Source of the DNA: Bacteroidota bacterium
GTDB taxonomy: Bacteria > Bacteroidota > Bacteroidia > NS11-12g > UBA955
Assembly (NCBI GenBank): GCA_018333525.1
Contig: JAGXTF010000118.1
Coordinates: 248,001-312,000 of the forward strand
Direction of reading: 5' to 3'
DNA: 64,000 bases
Both the position numbers and the translations under genes were made by a program. Of the stretch, positions 20,351-29,535 are shown piece after piece; the first letter of the stretch is position 1, and each line of letters starts with the position of its first letter. The notes beneath the pieces were generated by a model. The model saw only the letters and a list, made by a program, of their open reading frames with translations, ran no database searches and had not been told where the DNA came from.

Positions 20351-20403
20351 GTGACCGAGTTACCGAGTAACCGGGTCACTGAGTGAATGAGTGGCCGGTA
20401 ACC
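20351..20403. repeat. Degenerate 8-bp tandem repeat, consensus GTNACCGA (about 6.5 units)
   Basis: gtgaccga|gttaccga|gtaaccgg|gtcactga|gtgaatga|gtggccgg|taacc in intergenic DNA. Confidence 0.75.
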
Positions 20404-20531
20404 AAAACCAAGAATCTCTCAACATTTTTCACCCCAATCCCTGACCCTAACTCCTAAAGCCTTATAAAATCAAATTCTTATGTAACCTCAGTCATCTTTA
20501 TCTGATTTTTCGCTTCGTAAATTTGTTATTC

Positions 20532-21224
20532 ATGAGAAAACCTTTTTACAGGCGAGGGACATTTCAAATTGTATTTGCGTTTGCTGCAATAATTGCTTCA
20601 ATTATTTCCTGTGAACATGAACCGATTTTCAGGGCATTGCCATCCGATGATTCCACAAACGAAGTGGATACCGGCATATGCTTCGAGAGGGATATTTTAC
20701 CTATTTTTCAGAATAGTTGTGCTACAACCAATTGCCACAATTCCATTACTCAAAAAGATGAATATGTTTTGGATAATTATGACAACATCACCAAAAAGGG
20801 AATTGTGAAGGGGAGTGCCGCCTCAAGCAAAATTTACGAGGTTATCCGCAAAAATGAAATGCCTCAGAATCCGGTTCCAAAACTTACAGACGCCCAAAAG
20901 AATTTGATAAAAAGATGGATTGATGGAGGGGCAAAAAATGGCACCAACTGCCCGATAAAATGTGATACAGCAACATTCACTTATACGGATGCTGTAAAAA
21001 AAATAACTGCTAATTATTGTACCGGTTGTCATAATTCTCTGGATTCACAAGCCGGTATTAATTTGAGTACATATTGGGGTACACGCAATGCAGCGCTTAA
21101 TGGAAAATTATGGAACAGCCTAAACAGAACTACTGCCTGGATGCCACAAGGCGGAAACAGATTGTCGGATTGTGAATTGACACAAATTAAGAAATGGACC
21201 AATGCAGGCGCACCAAATAATTAA
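20532..21224 (+). CDS. Lipoprotein with c-type-cytochrome-like motifs (CX4CH and CXXCH)
   Basis: Lipobox IISCEHEP; NSCATTNCHNS and NYCTGCHNS; MPQGGNRLSDCELTQIKKWTNAGAPNN. Start ATG 20532 (ORF track 20523). Confidence 0.75.
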   Translation: MRKPFYRRGTFQIVFAFAAIIASIISCEHEPIFRALPSDDSTNEVDTGICFERDILPIFQNSCATTNCHNSITQKDEYVLDNYDNITKKGIVKGSAASSKIYEVIRKNEMPQNPVPKLTDAQKNLIKRWIDGGAKNGTNCPIKCDTATFTYTDAVKKITANYCTGCHNSLDSQAGINLSTYWGTRNAALNGKLWNSLNRTTAWMPQGGNRLSDCELTQIKKWTNAGAPNN

Positions 21225-21582
21225 GGCAGTATTTATTACTGCTGCAAGCTTTTTGTTGCTGCATTCCTGTTATTACGACAATAAAACGGAACTTTATCCG
21301 GCAGGGGCAGCCTGCGATACAGCAAATGTGAGTTTTGCTACATTTGTAAAACCCATGATTGATAAAGAATGTAAATTGTGCCACAGTGGTACAAACCCTA
21401 GCGGAGTAATTTTACTTACCAATTATTCAGAAATTTCGGCTTCTGCAAATTCCGGAAAATTGTATGGGTCACTTTCCTGGACATCCGGTTATAAACCAAT
21501 GCCACAGGGAGGAAATAAGTGGAGCAGTTGCGATTTATTGAAATTAAAAACCTGGATACAAAACGGTGCAAAAAACAATTAA
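21202..21582 (+). CDS. Small c-type-cytochrome-like lipoprotein (CXXCH)
   Basis: Lipobox LLHSC, ECKLCHSG, MPQGGNKWSSCDLLKLKTWIQNGAKNN; overlaps upstream gene by 23 nt. Confidence 0.75.
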   Translation: MQAHQIIKAVFITAASFLLLHSCYYDNKTELYPAGAACDTANVSFATFVKPMIDKECKLCHSGTNPSGVILLTNYSEISASANSGKLYGSLSWTSGYKPMPQGGNKWSSCDLLKLKTWIQNGAKNN

Positions 21583-22510
21583 AAATTTATTTCTTCCGAT
21601 AATTGTTTTTGTCACATGTACACTCGGTGCACAAACAGATTCAACCTATTCCGATTCTATCGCAATAACAGTCCCGGATACTGTTATTTATCCGGAGAAT
21701 GCCGAGATTCCCATTCAAAATATTGCTGAAAATCAGGAGAACAATTCCAATTCAAAATCTTCCAACAACTGGTGGGGAAATGGATTGCGTATAGTTAATT
21801 TTCAAAGCACAAAAGTGCTGGAAAAAGGGCAACTCGATTTTTGTATTCAACATCGTTTTGGTTATCTCAGCCAGGGCAAATCGAATTTTTTTGGATTGGA
21901 TGAAAGCAATTATCGCCTGGGATTTGATTATGGCTTAATAAATCACCTTACTATTGGTGTGGGTAGAAGCAATGTCGGGAAAATTTTGAATGGCTATTTT
22001 AAATGGGAAATTGTAAAACAAAACGAAACGGTTCCTTTTTCTGTAAGTCTGCTGGAGGATCTCGGGGTATCTCTTGCACACCCTCCTTCCGGGTTGGAAC
22101 CCTATTACTGGACGCATCGTTTAAAATATACCAGCCAGCTCATTATTGCCCATGTTTTTGGAGACTCCAGATTTATGATTCAAATCGCACCAACCGTGGT
22201 GCATCGCAATTTCACAGATTCTGCCACAGAACCCAATGATTTGTTGAGTTTAACATCCGATTTGCGATTTAGAATTACAAAAGGGATTTCTATTACGGGC
22301 GAATATGGATTTTTATTTCCAAGAGATTATAGAAACCAACTGCGCACCGCAGCCGGAGCGGGTGTTGAATTCTATACTGCAAGACATGTTTTTCAGTTAT
22401 TGGTTTCTAATGCATATTACATGAACGAAGCCAATATTCTTACCATGCAAAATGGAAATATTTCCAAAGGAGAAATCCGTTTTGGATTTAATGTAGTGAG
22501 AAGTTTCTGA
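21566..22510 (+). CDS. DUF5777-like outer-membrane beta-barrel protein
   Basis: RIVNFQSTKVLEKGQLDFCIQHRFGYLSQGKSNFFGLDESNYRLGFDYGLINHLTIGVGRS; amphipathic beta repeats. GTG start overlapping previous gene. Confidence 0.75.
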   Translation: MQKTIKNLFLPIIVFVTCTLGAQTDSTYSDSIAITVPDTVIYPENAEIPIQNIAENQENNSNSKSSNNWWGNGLRIVNFQSTKVLEKGQLDFCIQHRFGYLSQGKSNFFGLDESNYRLGFDYGLINHLTIGVGRSNVGKILNGYFKWEIVKQNETVPFSVSLLEDLGVSLAHPPSGLEPYYWTHRLKYTSQLIIAHVFGDSRFMIQIAPTVVHRNFTDSATEPNDLLSLTSDLRFRITKGISITGEYGFLFPRDYRNQLRTAAGAGVEFYTARHVFQLLVSNAYYMNEANILTMQNGNISKGEIRFGFNVVRSF

Positions 22511-22516
22511 TATAAA

Positions 22517-23254
22517 TCAACCTTCTCCCAGCCACCATTTCGGTTTGATATGCACTACCGGTGGAGCATATCTGTTTATTCTGTCCGCCAAAAATTCCAT
22601 GGCTTTTTCCGGATCATCTGTTACCAATAACATTTCATCATCTTCGGGAGAAATAGTTTTGTGATAGTCCATCACATCCAGTTGTTCTATGGTATCTTTC
22701 CAATACTCGGTACCCATTAAAACTACCGGAAACCAGGGCATTTTTTTGGTTTGAATCAAGGTAAGCGCTTCAAACATTTCATCCAGAGTTCCGAATCCTC
22801 CGGGTAAAATGATAAAGCCAAATGAATATTTAAATAAGAATACTTTTCGAACAAAAAAATGTTTGATCTGAACCATTTTATCCAGATACGGATTTGGATT
22901 TTGTTCAAATGGCAATTCAATATTTACACCAATACTTTTTCCGCCTATATCTTTTGCTCCACGGTTTGCGGCTTCCATTATTCCCGGCCCGCCACCGGTT
23001 ACAACAGCAAAACCAAGCTCAGCAACCCTGCGCCCCATGATGCGAGCCAAATCATAAAAGGGATGACCTTCTTTAAACCTGGCAGAACCAAAAATGGTAA
23101 TACTCGGTCCCAAAAAGTGCAGTTTTCTGAATCCATTGATAAAATCATAAAAAACCTGAAATACAAATCGGAATTCGTAACCTCTGCTGTGTGGGCCTTT
23201 GAGGTAATCTAAACCCTGAAATCTGCGATTCCCGTTATTGTTGGTCTCGGACAT
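22517..23254 (-). CDS. LOG-family protein (TIGR00730 Rossmann fold)
   Basis: SITIFGSARF, AVVTGGGPGIMEAANRGA, ILPGGFGTLDEMFEALTLIQT. Confidence 0.93.
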   Translation of the reverse strand: MSETNNNGNRRFQGLDYLKGPHSRGYEFRFVFQVFYDFINGFRKLHFLGPSITIFGSARFKEGHPFYDLARIMGRRVAELGFAVVTGGGPGIMEAANRGAKDIGGKSIGVNIELPFEQNPNPYLDKMVQIKHFFVRKVFLFKYSFGFIILPGGFGTLDEMFEALTLIQTKKMPWFPVVLMGTEYWKDTIEQLDVMDYHKTISPEDDEMLLVTDDPEKAMEFLADRINRYAPPVVHIKPKWWLGEG

Positions 23255-23278
23255 AGGTGCAAATGTGAGAAAAAAAAT

Positions 23279-23300
23279 GGCCGGTAATACATTACCGGCC
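23279..23300 (-). terminator. Intrinsic terminator of ndk (minus strand)
   Basis: Perfect 10-bp stem GGCCGGTAAT-AC-ATTACCGGCC followed on the minus strand by a T-run. Confidence 0.85.
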
Positions 23301-23335
23301 GAATTGATTTTTTAAAAATTTATGATTCTTATGGG

Positions 23336-23755
23336 TTAGAAACGCTCCAGCATGCTGAAGAAAAAATTGCCTTCAATGGCTGCGTTCTCATCGCTGTCGC
23401 TTCCGTGTATGGCATTGGCATCAATGCTCTTTGCATACAAATTGCGTATGGTTCCCGGATCTGCTTTTTGTGGATCAGTCGCACCAATTATTTTTCTGAA
23501 ATCTTCTACTGCATTTTCTTTTTCCAAAATTGCGGCATAAATCGGACCGGAGGTCATAAAGCTCACCAGATCATTAAAAAATGGGCGCTGGCGGTGAATA
23601 TCATAAAACAACCCTGCCTGCTCATCGCTCAAACGGGTGTATTTCAGTGCAATAACTTTAAAGCCGGCGGCAGTAATGTGATCCAGAATTTTACCCGCAT
23701 GGCCATTAGCCACTGCATCGGGTTTTATCATGGTGAATGTACGATTGGTAGTCAT
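23336..23755 (-). CDS. ndk: Nucleoside-diphosphate kinase
   Basis: [24 protein letters not shown] ... [20 protein letters not shown]. Confidence 0.96.
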   Translation of the reverse strand: MTTNRTFTMIKPDAVANGHAGKILDHITAAGFKVIALKYTRLSDEQAGLFYDIHRQRPFFNDLVSFMTSGPIYAAILEKENAVEDFRKIIGATDPQKADPGTIRNLYAKSIDANAIHGSDSDENAAIEGNFFFSMLERF

Positions 23756-23881
23756 ATTGTCAACGCGCCATGCACAAAAACCATGCCTGAATATTAGCGC
23801 CTTCCTGCTGAAGCGCGTTTGTCACAGAAAAGTCAAGCCCTTGTCATTGGCTTACCAATACAGCTTAATTGCATAAATTCG

Positions 23882-25240
23882 ATGCAAGAACCCATGGTTA
23901 AAAAATACTTTTTGATACTTATTTTGGCAGTTTGCCTGACAGGGGTACAGGCGCAAACCAATATACCCTCGATAATTTCCTCTGATCAAAGTTGGACTGC
24001 AGCAAACTCCCCTTATTATCTGGTTTCAACTACTCTGATACAGCCCGGAGCAGTAGTAACTGTAGAACCGGGAGTTAGAGTAATCAGCACCGGCAATTTT
24101 AATATTACGGTTAACGGTTGCTTGCGCGCACTTGGTAAAGAAGATTCCATGGTTTCATTTGAATCGCTAACCATTGATTTTAACGCTTCTGCCCTGGAGT
24201 ACAATTCGTCAACGGGCCTGGGTTCCAAATTTGAATATACCCGTTTCACGTCTTATGCGCAAACCGGCAATATTGTGACTACATACGCTATTGATTTGTA
24301 CTTCAATAAATGCAGTTTTGATTTTGGTTTATACTGCATCTATAATAAAGCTACTACCGGTACATTTCAGCTGTGGGTTTCCAATTCCAATTTTAATTTC
24401 CGAAGTGGCGGTTATCCGGTTTACGGGGCATACCAGAATTCCAATTTGACTTTTACAGGCAATTATTTTGATAAGAGTTCATACTTATATCTGGGTGAAA
24501 AAAATTATATTTATAACAACTATTTCAATGGCGGAACCTATGGCATGTATTGGCAGTATTATACCAAAGTAGTGGATGCGCAGTGTAATAATTTTAAGAA
24601 CTTAAATATAGCAGCTTACATTGCCTCCTTTAATAGTACTGGCATCACAAAAATGAATATCCGCAACAATATTTTTGATTCCTGCAATACAGCAGTGTAC
24701 TTTGTTTGCAGCAATAACATGTTGGATAGTTTTCATGTGAGTGAAAACAATTTTATTAATATCAGAATTGCATACGTGAACTTTGCCAGTTGTACTAATT
24801 CCGGCCTGATAAAATCAATTGATTTTACCGGTAATTTTTGGGGAACCAAAGACAGCACCAAAATATTTCCCAAAATTATGGATTACAGAAAAAACACGCA
24901 GGTTCCATATATCATTGACATTACAAATTTTAAATCGGAAAAAACCGGAGTGTGCTGGCCATTGAATCGTGAGGAAACAACCGGGGTAATGCAAAATGCA
25001 AGCACTCCGGGTTATATTTTTTATCCAAATCCGGCACAAAACGAGTTGCATATACAATGCATAGAAAATGATTATTATGAGGTGAAAATTCTGGATGTGA
25101 ACGGGAAGAAACTAGGGGAAAATGCCTTCACCGGAAACAGTTTTCGCTGGAATATAATTGATGTTCCGGGAGGTGTTTATATGCTGGTGTTGGAAAGTAA
25201 ATCAATCCGAAGCAGCAACAAAATTCTGATTCAAAAATAA
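23882..25240 (+). CDS. Secreted right-handed beta-helix-like protein with T9SS sorting domain
   Basis: Signal peptide KKYFLILILAVCLTGVQAQ; VTVEPGVRVISTGNFNITVNGCLRALGKEDSMVSFESL; C-terminal GYIFYPNPAQNELHIQ...GGVYMLVLES. Confidence 0.8.
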   Translation: MQEPMVKKYFLILILAVCLTGVQAQTNIPSIISSDQSWTAANSPYYLVSTTLIQPGAVVTVEPGVRVISTGNFNITVNGCLRALGKEDSMVSFESLTIDFNASALEYNSSTGLGSKFEYTRFTSYAQTGNIVTTYAIDLYFNKCSFDFGLYCIYNKATTGTFQLWVSNSNFNFRSGGYPVYGAYQNSNLTFTGNYFDKSSYLYLGEKNYIYNNYFNGGTYGMYWQYYTKVVDAQCNNFKNLNIAAYIASFNSTGITKMNIRNNIFDSCNTAVYFVCSNNMLDSFHVSENNFINIRIAYVNFASCTNSGLIKSIDFTGNFWGTKDSTKIFPKIMDYRKNTQVPYIIDITNFKSEKTGVCWPLNREETTGVMQNASTPGYIFYPNPAQNELHIQCIENDYYEVKILDVNGKKLGENAFTGNSFRWNIIDVPGGVYMLVLESKSIRSSNKILIQK

Positions 25241-25291
25241 AATCAGCCAAACATATCCATAGTACATATTTTTCAGTTTATTTGATGTTTT

Positions 25292-26641
25292 ATGCGTGTA
25301 TTTAGAATTTTCATTATATGGTTTCTTGCCGGAATTTCCGGTTCGCTTTTCGCAAGTACCAATGTTTCGGGATATATATATCAAAAAGTTACCTGGACAG
25401 CAGCTGGTTCACCTTATTATTTAACAGATAATGTCATTGTTAAAGATACTGCGGGCATTACGGTAGAACCGGGTGTGAGGATCATTGCAACAGGCGATTA
25501 CCACCTGCAGGTTTTTGGACAGCTCAGGGCTTTGGGCACAAAAGACAGCATGATTTCATTCGAATCCATGACTGTGGAATTTGCATTGGGTTCGAAACCA
25601 TATCAGGTATCAGACAATTCCGGAAGTATGTTTCGTTATTGCAGATTTACCGCATTCGCACAAAGCGGACACAATATCATTACTGCCAGTATAGGTTTGA
25701 ATTTTGAAAATTGTATTTTCGATTTTGGTTACATTTCGGTTTACAATATTTCATCGTTTCCGGGTATACATCTGCGGGCTACAAATTGTTTATTTTATTA
25801 TAAAACATCCGGCTATCCATTTTATGGGAATACCCAGAAATCCTCCTTGTATCTGGTGGGGAATACATTTAAAAGGTTAACTGTATTGAATTTGCTCGAG
25901 AGTAATTTTATTCATGATAATTACTTTGAAACAGGTTCAGATTTAATGAACTGGCAAACCAGTACAAAAAATGCAGACATTCAATGCAATAATTTTTACC
26001 ATGGAAATATTGGTATAAATTTTCACAGCAATGTCCCGTGGACGGGAAAGGCGGTAGTTAAAAATAACCTTTTTGATTCATGCAGAATAGCGATAAGATT
26101 CGATTGCAGGATTACCAATACCGATAGCTTCGATATTCAAAATAATTGGATTATTACCAAAGAAAAAGCGATCGAATTTAATGAATCTTGTTCGGGAACC
26201 GGTAGTTATCAATGGGTATATTTTGGAAAAAATTATTTCGGAACAACCGATACCAATAAAATATTAGCGGTTATCACGGATTACAGAAAGGCACAGACCA
26301 TACCTTTCAAAGTGCAAATTTCAGGATTTTTAACGGTTGCTCCCGTGGATTGCTGGCCGGATACACCGCTTACAATTACAACCAATAAAATTACCCAACC
26401 AGATTATATCGAATGTAATGTGTATCCCAATCCGGCATCTGGTGGTATTCATTTGGATTTTGCGCATCCCGGGAATTATTTTACCCAACTTTTGGATTTA
26501 AAAGGAAATATTTTAGTTGAAAAAAGCATATCAGGAATGAGTTGCGAATTTAACTTATCTGATATTTCAGAAGGAATTTATTTACTCCGGATATCCGGAG
26601 CAGGGATTAGCGAAACCAGACGAATACAAATTCAACATTAG
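25292..26641 (+). CDS. Secreted right-handed beta-helix-like protein with T9SS sorting domain (paralogue of preceding gene)
   Basis: ITVEPGVRIIATGDYHLQVFGQLRALGTKDSMISFESMTVEF parallels the 23882-25240 product; C-terminal YIECNVYPNPASGGIHLDF...GIYLLRISG. Confidence 0.8.
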   Translation: MRVFRIFIIWFLAGISGSLFASTNVSGYIYQKVTWTAAGSPYYLTDNVIVKDTAGITVEPGVRIIATGDYHLQVFGQLRALGTKDSMISFESMTVEFALGSKPYQVSDNSGSMFRYCRFTAFAQSGHNIITASIGLNFENCIFDFGYISVYNISSFPGIHLRATNCLFYYKTSGYPFYGNTQKSSLYLVGNTFKRLTVLNLLESNFIHDNYFETGSDLMNWQTSTKNADIQCNNFYHGNIGINFHSNVPWTGKAVVKNNLFDSCRIAIRFDCRITNTDSFDIQNNWIITKEKAIEFNESCSGTGSYQWVYFGKNYFGTTDTNKILAVITDYRKAQTIPFKVQISGFLTVAPVDCWPDTPLTITTNKITQPDYIECNVYPNPASGGIHLDFAHPGNYFTQLLDLKGNILVEKSISGMSCEFNLSDISEGIYLLRISGAGISETRRIQIQH

Positions 26642-27834
26642 GTGGAAATATAGTCTTCCAGATATTGGTAATGGGGCATCAATTCACCATTACCGGTAAT
26701 GGTAGCTTCCAATATCATGCGACTTTCTGGTTTTAAAAATTCCGGGAAAACATAATGAAGTAGGTTTTCTCCAAATTCCTCACTGGCATCGCAGGGCAAT
26801 TCATTTGGCAAATTGGAAACCGCCATTACGTCAATGGAATTTTCTGTAAAAGGTAGGCAGGTTTGTTGGGTTTTTCTGTCCCAGCCAATTACCGGATCCT
26901 GAATACTGGTTGCCTTATATGTAATAGGTACAGAACCATCCACATCACAACTGATATCTGCAATTACCCGAATTTTAAATTCAGGTTTTCCGGTATCTTC
27001 TTTCTTAAATAAGGCGGGCAAATCGGCAGTCCAAAAAACACCATTGATGAGTAAATCTGTTACGGGTAAAAAATCAGAAAAACTGCTTTCAAATTCCTTA
27101 TGGTGCGAATAAAAGTATTCTGTATTCCAAATCATTCCCTCGCGGTGGCGATAAATTTCAGGGCTGTTTAAATGAACAAAAACGGGCTCATCGTATTGCC
27201 GGTGTAAAAATTGGTAAGGTGTAATTTCACGAATACGAAGGTTGCGCAAGAAATCCAATGCGCCATTGGCCACACGGCCACCACCGGTGAGCACCATTCG
27301 GATATTCCCAATATCCACTTTTCCAGCTTCCTGCAGCAACTCTCTGTAATCTTCACATTGCCAGGCAGACTTTAATTCAAATTTCTTACTCTTTATTCCC
27401 CATGTCCGCAGCCCATTGTAACTTCCTACAATTCCTGCAAACCGTCCGAAACCCAAAACGCGTTGTCCATTTTCCCAACGCAGGGTTTCATAATCAATCA
27501 ATTTTATTTTTTTGCTGATGATGTCTTTCAGAATTTCCCTGTTTGCAGGTTGTTTTTTTATGGTATGGCTGAAAAAGAAATAGGTTTTATTCGCAATCAG
27601 ATAAGCCGGTGGAATTTCTTTAATCCCTAAAAGTACATCTGCAACAGAAATATCCTGTACTACTTCTATTCCCGCTGCAATATATTCTTCATCAGAAAAA
27701 CAGCGATCCGGTGACGATTCCACATAAATTTTCACTTCCGGAAACCGGTTCATCAATGCGGTGCATTGCACGGGAGTTAAAGCTACACGTGTATCTGCAG
27801 GGACTTTATGTTCTTTGATAATACCGATTTTCAT
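26638..27834 (-). CDS. Saccharopine/alanine dehydrogenase-like NAD(P)-dependent oxidoreductase
   Basis: MKIGIIKEHKVPADTRVALTPVQC (AlaDh/PNT N-terminal signature), RFAGIVGSYNGLRTWG, RMVLTGGGRVANGALDFLR. Confidence 0.75.
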   Translation of the reverse strand: MKIGIIKEHKVPADTRVALTPVQCTALMNRFPEVKIYVESSPDRCFSDEEYIAAGIEVVQDISVADVLLGIKEIPPAYLIANKTYFFFSHTIKKQPANREILKDIISKKIKLIDYETLRWENGQRVLGFGRFAGIVGSYNGLRTWGIKSKKFELKSAWQCEDYRELLQEAGKVDIGNIRMVLTGGGRVANGALDFLRNLRIREITPYQFLHRQYDEPVFVHLNSPEIYRHREGMIWNTEYFYSHHKEFESSFSDFLPVTDLLINGVFWTADLPALFKKEDTGKPEFKIRVIADISCDVDGSVPITYKATSIQDPVIGWDRKTQQTCLPFTENSIDVMAVSNLPNELPCDASEEFGENLLHYVFPEFLKPESRMILEATITGNGELMPHYQYLEDYIST

Positions 27835-27924
27835 TTATGCAATAATAAGCCAAAGCCATGAGATTGAAATTCAAAAAATAGCACGCAAAAAGGTAATGTT
27901 TGTTCTATTCCGCGTTACACAAAC

Positions 27925-28554
27925 ATGAGATTATCGGGTTTCATAGGCATATTTTCAATGTATTTTTATACTACTTTGTGTTTTGGGAATGATACTTCTG
28001 AATATTATTTGCAAGTACATTTTCTTTATGGATCCAAACCTTCCAAAGCTTTAAAAGACCTGGAACCCAAATGGTTTGGCGGCATCCATGGCGGGCATGT
28101 TGGACTTGGTCTGGATAGCAATAAAATCCTGAATTTTATGCCTTCCGGGAAAATTAAAATATTTGGCACTAAATCAGGGGATCACGGCGTTTTTATTGTG
28201 GATAATTTGAAAGAGTTCCGGGAATCTGTAGGTGGAGAAACAGATAGCAACCATTGGGTAACTTTCTTAATTCCAATTACATTAAAACAAGCCCGGGTTT
28301 TCGATAGTATTTTTAACGAATATTTAAAGGTTACTCCATATGACTACGCTTTTTTTGGTATGCGATGCGGAGCTGCAGCATATGATGTCGCTGCCAAATG
28401 TGGAATCGTAAAAGAATATTCTTATTCCGGCACATGGATACGCATTTTTTATCCGAAAATATGGAGACGAAAGTTATTTAAAATGGCGAAAAAAAATAAC
28501 TGGCAAATTCAAAGCCATTCCGGAACACCCAGAAGGGTATGGGAGAAAGATTGA
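27925..28554 (+). CDS. Hypothetical exported protein, possible permuted papain-like (YiiX/NlpC-P60-like) fold
   Basis: Signal peptide; GGIHGGHVGLGLD (His) and YDYAFFGMRCGAAAYDVA (Cys). Fold assignment is inference. Confidence 0.5.
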   Translation: MRLSGFIGIFSMYFYTTLCFGNDTSEYYLQVHFLYGSKPSKALKDLEPKWFGGIHGGHVGLGLDSNKILNFMPSGKIKIFGTKSGDHGVFIVDNLKEFRESVGGETDSNHWVTFLIPITLKQARVFDSIFNEYLKVTPYDYAFFGMRCGAAAYDVAAKCGIVKEYSYSGTWIRIFYPKIWRRKLFKMAKKNNWQIQSHSGTPRRVWEKD

Positions 28555-28596
28555 AATGCAGATACATTTAAATCCGGAATTATAGTATTTTGCAAT

Positions 28597-29475
28597 GTGA
28601 AAATACCCGGATTCATTGTATTATTTGTATTGCTGTCTTGCACCTTTAAACCTGAAAATTCAAAGGGTATCATCCGGAATTCCAACGCTTCCGCAAAAGA
28701 TACAGTGGTTTTAATTGGGGGTTTTCAAGTGCGGATACAAAGACCAGAAACTGAATTGTCTACTAACAACACACTGCTTATTTTGCCCGGATGGAATTTT
28801 GAAAATACGGTTTGGTGCGACAGTACAGATTTGTGTAAATCAGCTCTGGAGAAGGGGATAGCTGTTGTAGCTCCACAAATGAAGCGCAGTATTTATGCAT
28901 CTCAATATTATACAGAAACAAGAGCGGATTTGAAATTAAATCCTACCCTGACATGGTTGGATTCTGCATTGGATTTATTGCAACAAAAACATGGGTTATT
29001 TTCAGGCAGAAATTATGTACTTGGCCTCAGTACCGGAGGACGCGGAGTTGCATTGATCTGCGAAAAAAAACCGGGATTCTTTACTGCTGCAGCTGCACTC
29101 AGTGGAGACTTTGACCAGTATGTTTTACCCAATGACAGATTAAGTACATTGGTCTACGGACCATTCGCGCAATTTTCGGGACGCTGGCGGACTATAGATA
29201 ATCCGGTATTTCTCATCCAAAACATGAAAACACCCATTTATATGGGGCATTCCATTCCCGATAAAATTGTTCCCTATACCCAAACAGTAGAATTTTATGA
29301 CAGCCTCGTGCACAGATATCCCGGTGGATTTATACCCAAATCAAAGAGGAGTGCAATTTCTGTGGTGTCCAAATATCCGGATATTTATATGCATCTGGAT
29401 TCTGCATTGGGGCACCAGTTTCAATATTGGCGCAGTGAATTGCCCGCTGTTTGGGAGTTTTTTGAATCGCGGTAA
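28597..29475 (+). CDS. Alpha/beta-hydrolase-like lipoprotein
   Basis: GTG start; lipobox LLSC; NTLLILPGWNFENT; nucleophile elbow YVLGLSTGGRG; late His LGHQFQYW. Confidence 0.65.
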   Translation: MKIPGFIVLFVLLSCTFKPENSKGIIRNSNASAKDTVVLIGGFQVRIQRPETELSTNNTLLILPGWNFENTVWCDSTDLCKSALEKGIAVVAPQMKRSIYASQYYTETRADLKLNPTLTWLDSALDLLQQKHGLFSGRNYVLGLSTGGRGVALICEKKPGFFTAAAALSGDFDQYVLPNDRLSTLVYGPFAQFSGRWRTIDNPVFLIQNMKTPIYMGHSIPDKIVPYTQTVEFYDSLVHRYPGGFIPKSKRSAISVVSKYPDIYMHLDSALGHQFQYWRSELPAVWEFFESR

Positions 29476-29535
29476 TACTCCCAAATTGGCAATTTTCTTT
29501 TGCTATGTGCACAGTATATTTGCACCCTTTTATTT

